NCBI GenBank assembly: GCA_023132135.1
Contig: JAGLYR010000285.1
Span: 1 to 9,677 of the forward strand
DNA: 9,677 bases
Origin: Candidatus Eiseniibacteriota bacterium
Lineage (GTDB): Bacteria > Arandabacterota > Arandabacteria > JAGLYR01
Direction: 5' to 3'
Part shown: positions 1-7,021 of the stretch, piece after piece
Layout of the letters: the number at the start of each line of letters is the position of its first letter
How positions within the stretch are numbered: the first letter of the stretch is position 1
Notes under the pieces: model-generated
Database searches by the model: none
What the model saw: only the letters and a program-made list of their open reading frames with translations
Told to the model about the DNA's origin: nothing
Made by a program: the position numbers and the translations under genes

Positions 1-1619
1 GGACTTCTAACACCGGCCGTGACAAAGGCCTCAACTGTACGTTGTGGCTCAGGCACTCCCGTCGCGGCGGCCAGGTTGGCCAAGTCAACTTGCGCCTCGT
101 GAGCTGTAGCTACCGCTGCCAAACGCAGGAAATCAAGCTCTTGGGGTGGAGTGTCGCCCACCCGCACGGCATCTTGAAGCCGCGTGATCTGAGAGCTAAG
201 CCGCGCCTCAAGCGTGTCGGTGTGGCGCAGGAAGTGGACGAACTCAAGAAGAGGCCCACGCCCTCCGAAGGTCCGCCACGCGTCTCGGAAGTTGAGCACA
301 TGGGGAATATCATGCGTGGCACGGAGATGATCATAGACTGCCTCAGCCTCACCTTCGTCAAGCACCAATTCGATGTCTCTGTGAGGTAGATCCACCATCT
401 GACCGAAGACCCGCCGCCAATCTTCCTCGCGCACTGTGACAAGCACTTTGATTGTCTGATGGCCTGCCAGAGACCTCGCTAGCTCGACCCAAGCCGTGTC
501 TCCCGGTCGAACGTCCACGACGACTAACGTATTGACGGCTGTGGCTTGTGCATGACCAGCCAGGGCCAGGGCGATGTTGCGGGCGTGTGAGTGGGTCTCG
601 ATCAAATCCACGCAATAGCGCCACATGGCTGGAAAGAAATCGTAGCAGTAGCGGTAGGAGAGCGCCGTCTTCCCTTGCCCAGACGCCCCGTGTACCACAA
701 CGACATTGGATTGGGCCAAGGAAGAGTGGATGCGGTCGAGGAGAGCGTCTCGCCTCACGTCAACACGGGCCGCGATATGCTCGGGCCGCGCTGAGACACC
801 CGAAGCGAACTCCTCGACAAGTGCTTCGCGACGATCAGCAGGAACGTCTAATTTCTCGACCGGCACAATCGTCTTGAACCATTCGTCGTGAAAGGCACTT
901 CTGTGCCTTAGGAACTGACCAATGGATGTGATCTTCTTGAGGATGAGCTTTCGATCCAATAAGGACTTCCGTTCAGCCGCTGTGTAGACCCACCACCACA
1001 GGACTTCAAGTGCCGTTTCGGGTTCCACTCCGGTGCAGAGCAGAGCGAGCCTGTTGGTGATTCGCCGAGAAACATCGTCCTCAGCCACAGTTTCGATTCG
1101 CAGGCGGTCTGCAACGCTGGCAGCGATCTCTGCATCTCCAACAGCGCGGGCAATGTAATCAACCACCTCGCTTCGTGCAGTCACGTCCTTTTCGTTCAGG
1201 GCGGCCGCCAGTCTAGGCCCGATCGGGCCATAGCTGGCGAGTGTGATGGGAATGTCTGGGTTGTCGCGGACAAGGGCTGCTGAACGGCGATAGAAGGCCG
1301 TACCAAACGAAGACGGAGCGAGGGAATCTGCCCGGCTCTTGACTTGTACAACCTCTTTGAGTTTGCCGTCTTCTCCGTAGACAGCTAGATCCTCAATCCC
1401 TTCGGGCCGGAAGCTCCAGCCATCGTCCGCGGCCAAGATCTTTTCCAGCGCGTACAGGGCTTGGAGCCGGAATCCCCGGTAGGTTGGTCCAGGGTCGTCT
1501 TCCAGAAGTTTGGGGACGTTCTTGGTGTCGTCGACCAAGCTATCACTCCATGCAGCCGAAGTCCGGAAATCAGATTCGTTGGTGGCCCAGCGAACTCGTA
1601 GCCAGCCCCGAATTGCCAA
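1..1619 (-). CDS. Nuclease-NTPase fusion (DUF4297/Cap4-like nuclease plus P-loop/STAND NTPase), partial, runs off left edge
   Basis: The frame is open without a stop from 1619 to base 1 (about 539 codons), so the C-terminus lies outside the window. Residues about 46-100 resemble a PD-(D/E)xK nuclease of the DUF4297/Cap4 type: YRGFRLQALYAL, then PEGIEDLAVY (E73, E76, D77), then EVVQVKSR (Q92, K94). A P-loop GASGQGKT lies at about 311-318, a Walker B-like LVVVDV at about 365-370, and a VTVRE segment follows near 395. Such nuclease-NTPase fusions are typical of Avs/STAND anti-phage proteins, in which the N-terminal effector cuts DNA after the NTPase and C-terminal sensor detect a phage protein; that role is inferred. 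A TGA sits directly before the TTG at 1619, so no start further upstream is possible in this frame. No ribosome binding site is well placed, and TTG at 1538 is an alternative. The start is 8 bases after the stop of the upstream NTPase gene, suggesting translational coupling. Confidence 0.82.
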   Translation of the reverse strand, partial: MAIRGWLRVRWATNESDFRTSAAWSDSLVDDTKNVPKLLEDDPGPTYRGFRLQALYALEKILAADDGWSFRPEGIEDLAVYGEDGKLKEVVQVKSRADSLAPSSFGTAFYRRSAALVRDNPDIPITLASYGPIGPRLAAALNEKDVTARSEVVDYIARAVGDAEIAASVADRLRIETVAEDDVSRRITNRLALLCTGVEPETALEVLWWWVYTAAERKSLLDRKLILKKITSIGQFLRHRSAFHDEWFKTIVPVEKLDVPADRREALVEEFASGVSARPEHIAARVDVRRDALLDRIHSSLAQSNVVVVHGASGQGKTALSYRYCYDFFPAMWRYCVDLIETHSHARNIALALAGHAQATAVNTLVVVDVRPGDTAWVELARSLAGHQTIKVLVTVREEDWRRVFGQMVDLPHRDIELVLDEGEAEAVYDHLRATHDIPHVLNFRDAWRTFGGRGPLLEFVHFLRHTDTLEARLSSQITRLQDAVRVGDTPPQELDFLRLAAVATAHEAQVDLANLAAATGVPEPQRTVEAFVTAGVRS

Positions 1620-1627
1620 TCAAACAC

Positions 1628-4120
1628 TCAACGCACCCAAGAGACACTCCTAAGGTCATCCACGAGCCACTCGTATGCGATCTTCGTTGCTGAATCAGGC
1701 TGAAAGACATCAAGCCCGCCCCAGTGCAGAGACAAGCTGAGCCATCCCGCTTGATCTGGGCGAAGAGCGCGCAGCCGATCCGCTGCAAACTGCACGCCGG
1801 GATCTTCGAAGCGGAAATCCTCGCGCCCAATCTCGAGATCCACAGTTGTCCTGCTTCCCGCTGGCAGGGGTTCCATGTACCAGCTGAAACCGGGGCTGCC
1901 ATCATATCCTCTTCCTCGCTTCCCGGGTCTGACTATTCCCACTAGACGCACTGGCAGTAACGCGGCTGTCCCCAACCTATGCCCGAATCCTGGAAACCAG
2001 CTCTTCACTAGCTCCTGGTAACCCTCCAGAGCCGCTGTGTAGACCGCTCTCGCTCGAGCGAGCATCTGGTCCTCGCTAAAGGGTTCCCAGATGTACCCGC
2101 CGTGAAAACCCCGATCAGGGCCTGGCCATGGAGGCCGCATCGCCTTATCGCCGTCTCCGAGGAGTTGTTCTACTCTGGCCTTAAGGGCTCGAATCAGATT
2201 CAAGCGATAAACCCGCCCGGGCACACTGGCGAGGGAAGTACCTTTTGGACTCTCAGGCAATCCCTTACGAATATCCTCTAGTGACAGTGGGCCTTGGCTC
2301 AACGATCCGCTGCCTGTGATTCGGAGGGCGATTTCCCATATAGCCTCGTCCATCAAACCGCCTCCCTCGAGAGGCAATAGACGCTTATCCAAGATCTCGG
2401 TGAGGTTGTCAGCGAGCTTGTCGAGAGACCATCGCCACGCCCATGCGGACTGATTACCAGTACTCACACCGTAGACCGTGTGCCAGTCGCGGTCGGCCGG
2501 ATCTGAGTCCCACCAACCGCCAGTGAGCTCGGTCACATCGTCTACACGATCTGCACCCTCATACCAGGCTACCGAAAGGGACTCACCCCTCGTGCTGACA
2601 ACGATGGGTCGCAGTGCGCCATCACCACACACCGGCGCGATCAGCTTGGCCAGGGGACCGATCCCCCTGATCCAAGTTGCCATTGATTCACGTATTCGGC
2701 GCCCACATTCTCGGGGCAACGGCAGCGAGACGTCTCCTCTGCTCCCACACCTATCCAACGCCTCGTCTACCACTACGGCGGCAAGAGCTGGGTCGCTTTC
2801 AACAGTGGGCGCGACTAGTTCGGACACCTGGTCATGGCTGAAACTGCCACAGGCTACGACTAGCGGATATCTCCAACAATCCGCTCGCTGAGGGCTCTCT
2901 GCAAGGTCGCTGGGTTTCGGTTCACCATCTGCCAGACTCTGTGCTCCAAACCATTCGGCGAGCATAGCCAATGGGAACGACAACGCCCCGGCCCGTTCGA
3001 CAACTAGCCCGGACCCCAGTAACTGGGCAATCTCTTCCCTAGTTCCGACTTCACAGGAGGGAACGGATCCGCCCCTTCGATCGATGGACAGAGTCGCTAG
3101 CTTCTTGAGAAGCGCATCCGCACTCGCAGTATCCACCTTTGCGCGACCGAGACAGCGCTCAACCAGCCCAGTGACGAGGTCGGCAGTTGATCCAGGCACT
3201 TGCCCCTTCTGCTCTCGCAAAAGGATGCCCAACACTACGGCGAAAAGAGGCCGCCGGATCGTCTCTTGCACTGACTTCGGCCACTGCTCAGCGTCCCATG
3301 CTTCAATCCGGCGTTGAGCAAAGCGTGCGACCAGTGCCAGCGCCTCTGGTTCAGAGAGTTTCGGAACCATGGCAGCCTCTTCCAGATTGGCCACGGTCGG
3401 AACAATCCTGCTAGTGATGATCGCAGACGTGTTGGGCCAGCTGCCCACAAGAATCCGAGCTTGACGGACCAGGTCGCCGGCCGCTCCGATTCCTGCTTCC
3501 TCAGCGCCATCGATTACCACAGTAGCGCCAAGTGCTCTGCAGTCTCCGAGTTTCCGTGTTTCTTCTTTGGCGGCATGTGCCAGGGAGGCGGATAGATCCT
3601 TCGCCTGCAAGTACACAGGTAGTGGAGCGTCTCTGCGGATTGTGGCGCGCTCTATGGCTCCCTGCAGCAGGCGCTCGGCAATGAGGGACTTGCCAGTCCC
3701 CATGTCGCCAATGAGTAGGAGGACCGGCTTATCTGGCTCAGACAGAAGTCCTGCACCTGGAGCTCCAACAAACGGATCCTCAGTAAGGGCAACCGCCTCC
3801 TCCCGTGGGACGCCAGCTGCCTGCCAGCGCTCAGCGCAGCGGGCCCTTGATGCCCGCTTAAGCTCCTCCAATGCGGCAGCACGGTTGCGTAAATGCTCTC
3901 TATGCGCTAGCAGCCTGAGAACTATGCGCAAAGCTACTAGCCCGACCAAGACGACCCATGCCCATTGAAGGTACGGCTTCAGCCAATCCGGAACCTGCCC
4001 TGCAGCAATACTACTCATCACCCCGATGGCAATCAGGATCAGGTCAGACCATAGCGCAGTCCACGTAGAAGCAGTCGCCTTCATAGCTAGTTCATCGTAC
4101 CCGCGGGGTTTGTCCTGCAC
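1628..4120 (-). CDS. Membrane-anchored NACHT/STAND-like NTPase, 830 aa
   Basis: Two hydrophobic segments at about residues 21-40 and 51-71 predict a hairpin membrane anchor, followed by a charged, probably helical linker (73-100). The NTPase core has Walker A GDMGTGKS (138-145), a Walker B-like VVIDGAEEA (201-209, D204) and an ITSR sensor segment (R238). Then come LSEPEALALVARF and an RRPLFAVVLGILL stretch of the kind that follows the core in NACHT proteins. A probable winged-helix portion ends with SFPLAMLAEWFGAQSL (381-396). The remaining 430 or so residues match nothing I recognise and show no clear TPR or LRR repeats; they could be the sensor. The GTG start at 4120 has GGGAAG about 8 bases upstream; ATG at 4084 (residue 13) is an alternative and would still keep both helices. 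It is the first gene of a minus-strand pair with the nuclease-NTPase. A defence role is inferred from architecture and context. Confidence 0.85.
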   Translation of the reverse strand: MQDKPRGYDELAMKATASTWTALWSDLILIAIGVMSSIAAGQVPDWLKPYLQWAWVVLVGLVALRIVLRLLAHREHLRNRAAALEELKRASRARCAERWQAAGVPREEAVALTEDPFVGAPGAGLLSEPDKPVLLLIGDMGTGKSLIAERLLQGAIERATIRRDAPLPVYLQAKDLSASLAHAAKEETRKLGDCRALGATVVIDGAEEAGIGAAGDLVRQARILVGSWPNTSAIITSRIVPTVANLEEAAMVPKLSEPEALALVARFAQRRIEAWDAEQWPKSVQETIRRPLFAVVLGILLREQKGQVPGSTADLVTGLVERCLGRAKVDTASADALLKKLATLSIDRRGGSVPSCEVGTREEIAQLLGSGLVVERAGALSFPLAMLAEWFGAQSLADGEPKPSDLAESPQRADCWRYPLVVACGSFSHDQVSELVAPTVESDPALAAVVVDEALDRCGSRGDVSLPLPRECGRRIRESMATWIRGIGPLAKLIAPVCGDGALRPIVVSTRGESLSVAWYEGADRVDDVTELTGGWWDSDPADRDWHTVYGVSTGNQSAWAWRWSLDKLADNLTEILDKRLLPLEGGGLMDEAIWEIALRITGSGSLSQGPLSLEDIRKGLPESPKGTSLASVPGRVYRLNLIRALKARVEQLLGDGDKAMRPPWPGPDRGFHGGYIWEPFSEDQMLARARAVYTAALEGYQELVKSWFPGFGHRLGTAALLPVRLVGIVRPGKRGRGYDGSPGFSWYMEPLPAGSRTTVDLEIGREDFRFEDPGVQFAADRLRALRPDQAGWLSLSLHWGGLDVFQPDSATKIAYEWLVDDLRSVSWVR

Positions 4121-4584
4121 AAGAACAACTTCCCAATACGAGAATGTGACACCCCTTGCAGGGGTAACCCTAGAGTGCCGACGATTCCTCTAGATCTCTT
4201 CTCAATTGTCGAGGGCGTCTCGCGTTTAGGACTGACAGACTAGCTGAGCTTGGCGCCGTGTCGGACCCCATCCCGCAGCCCTCCACAATCTGGGCAATTG
4301 CGCGGCAGGCCGCCCACCAAGTCTTCGATATGTTGCACCTGAAAAGCGCGCATTCTGCACCCATGTTGGATCCGGACGCGGAGCCTGCGATGCCATGTTG
4401 GGGTGGGTGACCGAGCCACTCTCGGAATGCCTCCGTGTGTCACTGAGTTGGTCCCTGATCATGGGCCAGTGCGTTGGTCGAGCCGCTGATTCTGCGGGTG
4501 CCAGACCGGCGCCCCAATAGGTTGAATCCGTGTTACTATCCGCAGTGCTCACCACTCGACGCGCAGCCATCCTGGGGGGGTAAT
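4121..4584. other. Long intergenic region between divergent genes
   Basis: This 464-base stretch separates the divergently read NTPase gene and the 381-residue gene, so it should hold both promoters. I could not place a convincing -35/-10 pair on either strand. It contains a short inverted repeat near the NTPase start and GC-rich dyads around 4291-4316 (GCGGC/GCCGC at 4302-4313; TGGGC/GCCCA at 4291-4316, mutually exclusive). Open frames exist on both strands, but none has a good ribosome binding site together with a recognisable domain. A non-coding RNA is possible but nothing shows one directly. Confidence 0.6.
4151..4165 (-). repeat. Inverted repeat upstream of the membrane NTPase gene
   Basis: ACCCC and GGGGT form a perfect 5-bp dyad around a 5-base loop, with its near edge 30 bases upstream of the GTG start at 4120. 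The position suits an operator or a small leader hairpin. It has no T-run, so it is not a typical intrinsic terminator. A dyad this short can arise by chance. Confidence 0.4.
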
Positions 4585-5730
4585 ATGGCGCATTCGGGGC
4601 GCAAGAGAAGGCCTACCAAGAAGAGAGGGACCGCTCGACCCAAGCGGAAGACACCTGACGCTTCAGGAAGAACTCCGCCCGAGGGAGAGCCATGGACCCA
4701 GCTCGAGCGGGCTCGACTTACTCAGGATCCAGAGTGGCAGAGGTTAGTACAGAAACAGCTGCGTGGGGCTCAGCGGCAGAAGACGAAAAAGACGAGGCCG
4801 CGAAAGAGCACGCCCTGGGGCTTCCGGCACATCGAAAGGTACAAACTCATTACGCTTCGCACGCTCTGCGGCAGGAAAGAGTTCAAAGAATGGCTGACTC
4901 AGCGCGAGCAATCCGCTGAGGTGTCACACGATTACAATGCGATCATTGAGCTAGTGAGCTTGGACTTGGCATACGCTGCCAGGTTCAAGAGCACGCTTGA
5001 CGTCTGGCAGGAGTGGGCTGCCGCAGGGAGCAAGTTGGCCGAGGGCTGGCTGCGCGAAGCCCTCATTCCTTCGGCGCGTAAGAAAGACGCGCCCATCCCC
5101 TTCAAGGTGGAGTTGATCCGAGATATCCATCAGGAGGTGCTTTCGGAAGGGTTTCGCGGAAGAGATGCGCTCAAGGAAACGGCTCGCCGCGTGTTTGACA
5201 TGACGGGCGAGTTCTACGGTCCCGATAACCTCAGGGAGAACATCCTCTACAGTCGAACCAAGCCCCTGACCGTGGCCCGACACCAACCCTACGAGATTCT
5301 CCAAGATCTAGCGAGCATGTTCCCTATGGACTACACGATGCCCTTGTTCAACCTCAGCCTCCTGAGGGATAGCTGTGAACGCTGCAAGTTCAGAATCCCA
5401 GATTGGGATCGTTGGAAAGACAGCAAGCACTTCAGGACATTCAAGAGCCAATTCTTGGAGCACTTCACGGTCGTCTTTCCAACCGAGAATCCCCGCCGCG
5501 CGTTTCTAAAGATGATCAGTAGCCACGACAAGCTCGCCACGCGAGAGCCCCCACCCAATCCATCTCACTGCAGGCTACTGCTACGCGGCTACGTTCCGTG
5601 CCCATACACCACGGAGATCACACGGGCGAAGCGAAAGACATCCCTCATAAGAGAATTCATCCACAATTACAGGCAGCTCCTCGCGAAAATCCCGGAACCA
5701 TATAGACCTCAATGGATTAAGTCGTTGTAG
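4585..5730 (+). CDS. Unrecognised 381-residue protein with strongly basic N-terminus
   Basis: I do not recognise this family. The ATG at 4585 is preferred because a run of seven Gs ends 4 bases upstream; the frame stays open to a TTG at 4474, but that stretch lacks a good start context. Residues 1-75 are packed with Lys/Arg (GRKRRPTKKRG, RPKRK, KTKKTRPRK) and look disordered, suggesting nucleic acid binding or a cationic tail. From about 80 the sequence looks globular and mostly helical. One CxxC pair is present (C264, C267) with further cysteines at 329 and 339, which might bind a metal. There is no Walker motif, no reverse transcriptase or recombinase motif, and no membrane segment. It is divergent from the NTPase pair and about 220 bases upstream of the M78-like gene. 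It could belong to the defence cassette or be an independent cargo gene. Confidence 0.75.
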   Translation: MAHSGRKRRPTKKRGTARPKRKTPDASGRTPPEGEPWTQLERARLTQDPEWQRLVQKQLRGAQRQKTKKTRPRKSTPWGFRHIERYKLITLRTLCGRKEFKEWLTQREQSAEVSHDYNAIIELVSLDLAYAARFKSTLDVWQEWAAAGSKLAEGWLREALIPSARKKDAPIPFKVELIRDIHQEVLSEGFRGRDALKETARRVFDMTGEFYGPDNLRENILYSRTKPLTVARHQPYEILQDLASMFPMDYTMPLFNLSLLRDSCERCKFRIPDWDRWKDSKHFRTFKSQFLEHFTVVFPTENPRRAFLKMISSHDKLATREPPPNPSHCRLLLRGYVPCPYTTEITRAKRKTSLIREFIHNYRQLLAKIPEPYRPQWIKSL

Positions 5731-5950
5731 CCGCCTCTCCCTTGGATTTACAGCCGAAATGAATACAGCCTTTTTCGCATAGTGGCACTCGAGGCACCTT
5801 GGTCTCTCGCGAGTCCTAGAGTCGAGCATCCTGACGGGATTGGCGCGACGGGCGAGGGAGCCACCAGTTGGTACGGCCGGATGTCGCAACAAGCAGCCCG
5901 GAGAGACTTCCAGATTCCGGCCAGATCCAAGCGATGCAAGGAGGATGAAG
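5731..5950. other. Intergenic region upstream of the M78-like gene
   Basis: This 220-base gap holds no gene I can support. ImmA/IrrE proteins are usually preceded by an XRE-type repressor gene, but none is found here. The frame of the M78-like gene stays open back to an ATG at 5840, but the added 37 residues are low-complexity Arg/Pro-rich sequence without an obvious ribosome binding site, so the extension is judged non-coding. I see no convincing promoter or terminator. Confidence 0.5.
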
Positions 5951-6682
5951 ATGCGAATGAGAGTCCGGCAGCTTCGTGAAGAAAAGATCGCCGCCCAAGC
6001 AAAGGACCTTCTCTCCGACTACGCTCAGTCTCGCCCTTCAACCGCGTGTCCACCGATTCCGGTAGTCCACATCCTCAGGTCGCAGTTCCACCTCGATCCG
6101 GCATACGAGGATCTCTCGCGGATTCATCGTGACGTTGGCGCGGTTGCCGCCGTCTGGTGCGGCCGCCGACAGCTTTCCATCGACCTCAGCCGGCATTCCT
6201 ACCTGGACGCGGAGCGGGAGAGCCACAGCCGACTCATCATCGCTCATGTGCTAGGACACTTGAGCCTCCACGGTGAGCACTTCTCTGCGGACCCGGACCA
6301 GTTGCCACTGTTCGGTGATGTGCCCCAGGCCCCGTGTTTCATCTGCATGCGTAGCGACATCAAACACCCACTCGAGACTCAGGCCGAGGCTTTTGCCTTG
6401 GCACTATTGATGCCCGAGCCCATGCTCCGGGATGCGTGGACGGAATGCGTCGGGCACGTGGAGCCTCGGGTCTGCGACGCAGCCGAATGGAAAGGAATCT
6501 GTCGGATAGCATCGTCTCGCGTCGACGACAGCGCCTTAGAGACGCCGGCAGAGGAGCTGATTCGGAAGCTAGCCGGCGACTTTGAGGTATCGATTCAGTC
6601 GATGGCCGGCCGGCTGAAGCAGCTACGGTTGTTCGTCCGGGCCCACCGTCCGGAACCGGCGTTGTCCACAACCCGAGTCTAG
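5951..6682 (+). CDS. ImmA/IrrE-family (M78) metallopeptidase-like protein with altered HExxH motif
   Basis: The protein (243 aa) has the M78/DUF955 layout: AHVLGHLSLH at residues 98-107 where the family has AHELGH, followed by LETQAEAFALALLMPEPML (141-159), which holds the probable third zinc ligand (E142) and the conserved FA..LLMP signature. Both zinc histidines (H99, H103) are kept, but the catalytic glutamate is Val100 (GTG, 6248-6250). Family members cleave XRE repressors or the DdrO regulator, usually to induce an element or a DNA-damage response. Loss of the glutamate predicts no proteolysis. The ATG at 5951 has GGAGG 6 bases upstream; ATG at 5945 abuts that site and is less likely. 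The usual adjacent XRE repressor gene is missing. The C-terminal part (about 195-230) resembles the region of such proteins that follows the peptidase core. Confidence 0.85.
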   Translation: MRMRVRQLREEKIAAQAKDLLSDYAQSRPSTACPPIPVVHILRSQFHLDPAYEDLSRIHRDVGAVAAVWCGRRQLSIDLSRHSYLDAERESHSRLIIAHVLGHLSLHGEHFSADPDQLPLFGDVPQAPCFICMRSDIKHPLETQAEAFALALLMPEPMLRDAWTECVGHVEPRVCDAAEWKGICRIASSRVDDSALETPAEELIRKLAGDFEVSIQSMAGRLKQLRLFVRAHRPEPALSTTRV

Positions 6683-6730
6683 CCGTCACAGGGCGCAGGT
6701 CCGGGTACTGCAGGGAACGAAGGTGCTTAC

Positions 6731-6744
6731 TACCTAGGGAGGTA
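6731..6744 (+). repeat. Short dyad overlapping the ribosome binding site of the DUF5659 gene
   Basis: TACCT and AGGTA flank AGGG, so the Shine-Dalgarno bases (AGGGAGG, 6736-6742) sit partly in the loop and partly in one arm. Pairing could hide the site, but the dyad is only 5 bp and may be incidental. Confidence 0.3.
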
Positions 6745-6750
6745 TTCAAC

Positions 6751-6978
6751 GTGAAGAGCTATGAGACAACCGATTTCTACCTTGCCTGCTTCCTACGGTG
6801 CGTCGGGTATGAGCTCGTTGAAGTCGGTCGAGACGGGCGGCGCGCAATCTTTGTCTTTCGAGACCGTCCGAAGAGGCGAGAAGAAATCCTGGCCTTCTAC
6901 AATGCCGAGGGCACTGTGTCGCCCTTGGCTTTTGTTGGAGCGATCAGAGATCTCAAGTCCCTGATTCACAATACGTGA
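6751..6978 (+). CDS. DUF5659 domain protein
   Basis: The whole 75-residue protein matches the pattern I associate with DUF5659: an N-terminal YETTDFYLACFLRCVGYEL, a central RRAIFVFRDRP, and a C-terminal FYNAEG..SPLAFVGAIRDLK. The family is small, of unknown function, and often found in integrated elements and phage-like regions. The GTG start at 6751 has AGGGAGG 8 bases upstream. It lies 68 bases after the M78-like gene and 43 bases before the replication-initiator-like gene, so it may head that operon. No catalytic residues are evident. It could be a small accessory or regulatory protein for element replication, which is inference from position only. Confidence 0.8.
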   Translation: MKSYETTDFYLACFLRCVGYELVEVGRDGRRAIFVFRDRPKRREEILAFYNAEGTVSPLAFVGAIRDLKSLIHNT

Positions 6979-7021
6979 GCAGCCGTGGTCGACGGGTGGA
7001 CCCGAAGGTGGGACGTAACGT

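Noticed and set aside
1385-1627. Minus-strand frame starting at a GTG right after the NTPase stop (80 codons)
   Set aside because: It lies in a different frame from the long nuclease-NTPase, ends quickly, and its composition (Pro/Thr/Ser/Arg-rich) looks like an out-of-frame shadow.
2478-2891. Plus-strand frame opposite the membrane NTPase
   Set aside because: Low-complexity Ser/Thr/Pro-rich translation without motifs, antisense to a well-supported gene.
4240-4443. Minus-strand 67-codon frame with a CPDCGG motif
   Set aside because: The CxxC is suggestive, but the GTG start has only a weak ribosome binding site, there is no second metal-binding pair, and an overlapping frame of similar length exists. 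Kept as possible remnant only.
4474-4584. Upstream extension of the 381-residue protein to a TTG start
   Set aside because: The extension lacks a ribosome binding site, whereas ATG 4585 follows a strong G-rich site.
5840-5950. N-terminal extension of the M78-like protein
   Set aside because: The added residues are Arg/Pro-rich with no family match, and GGAGG is ideally spaced for ATG 5951.
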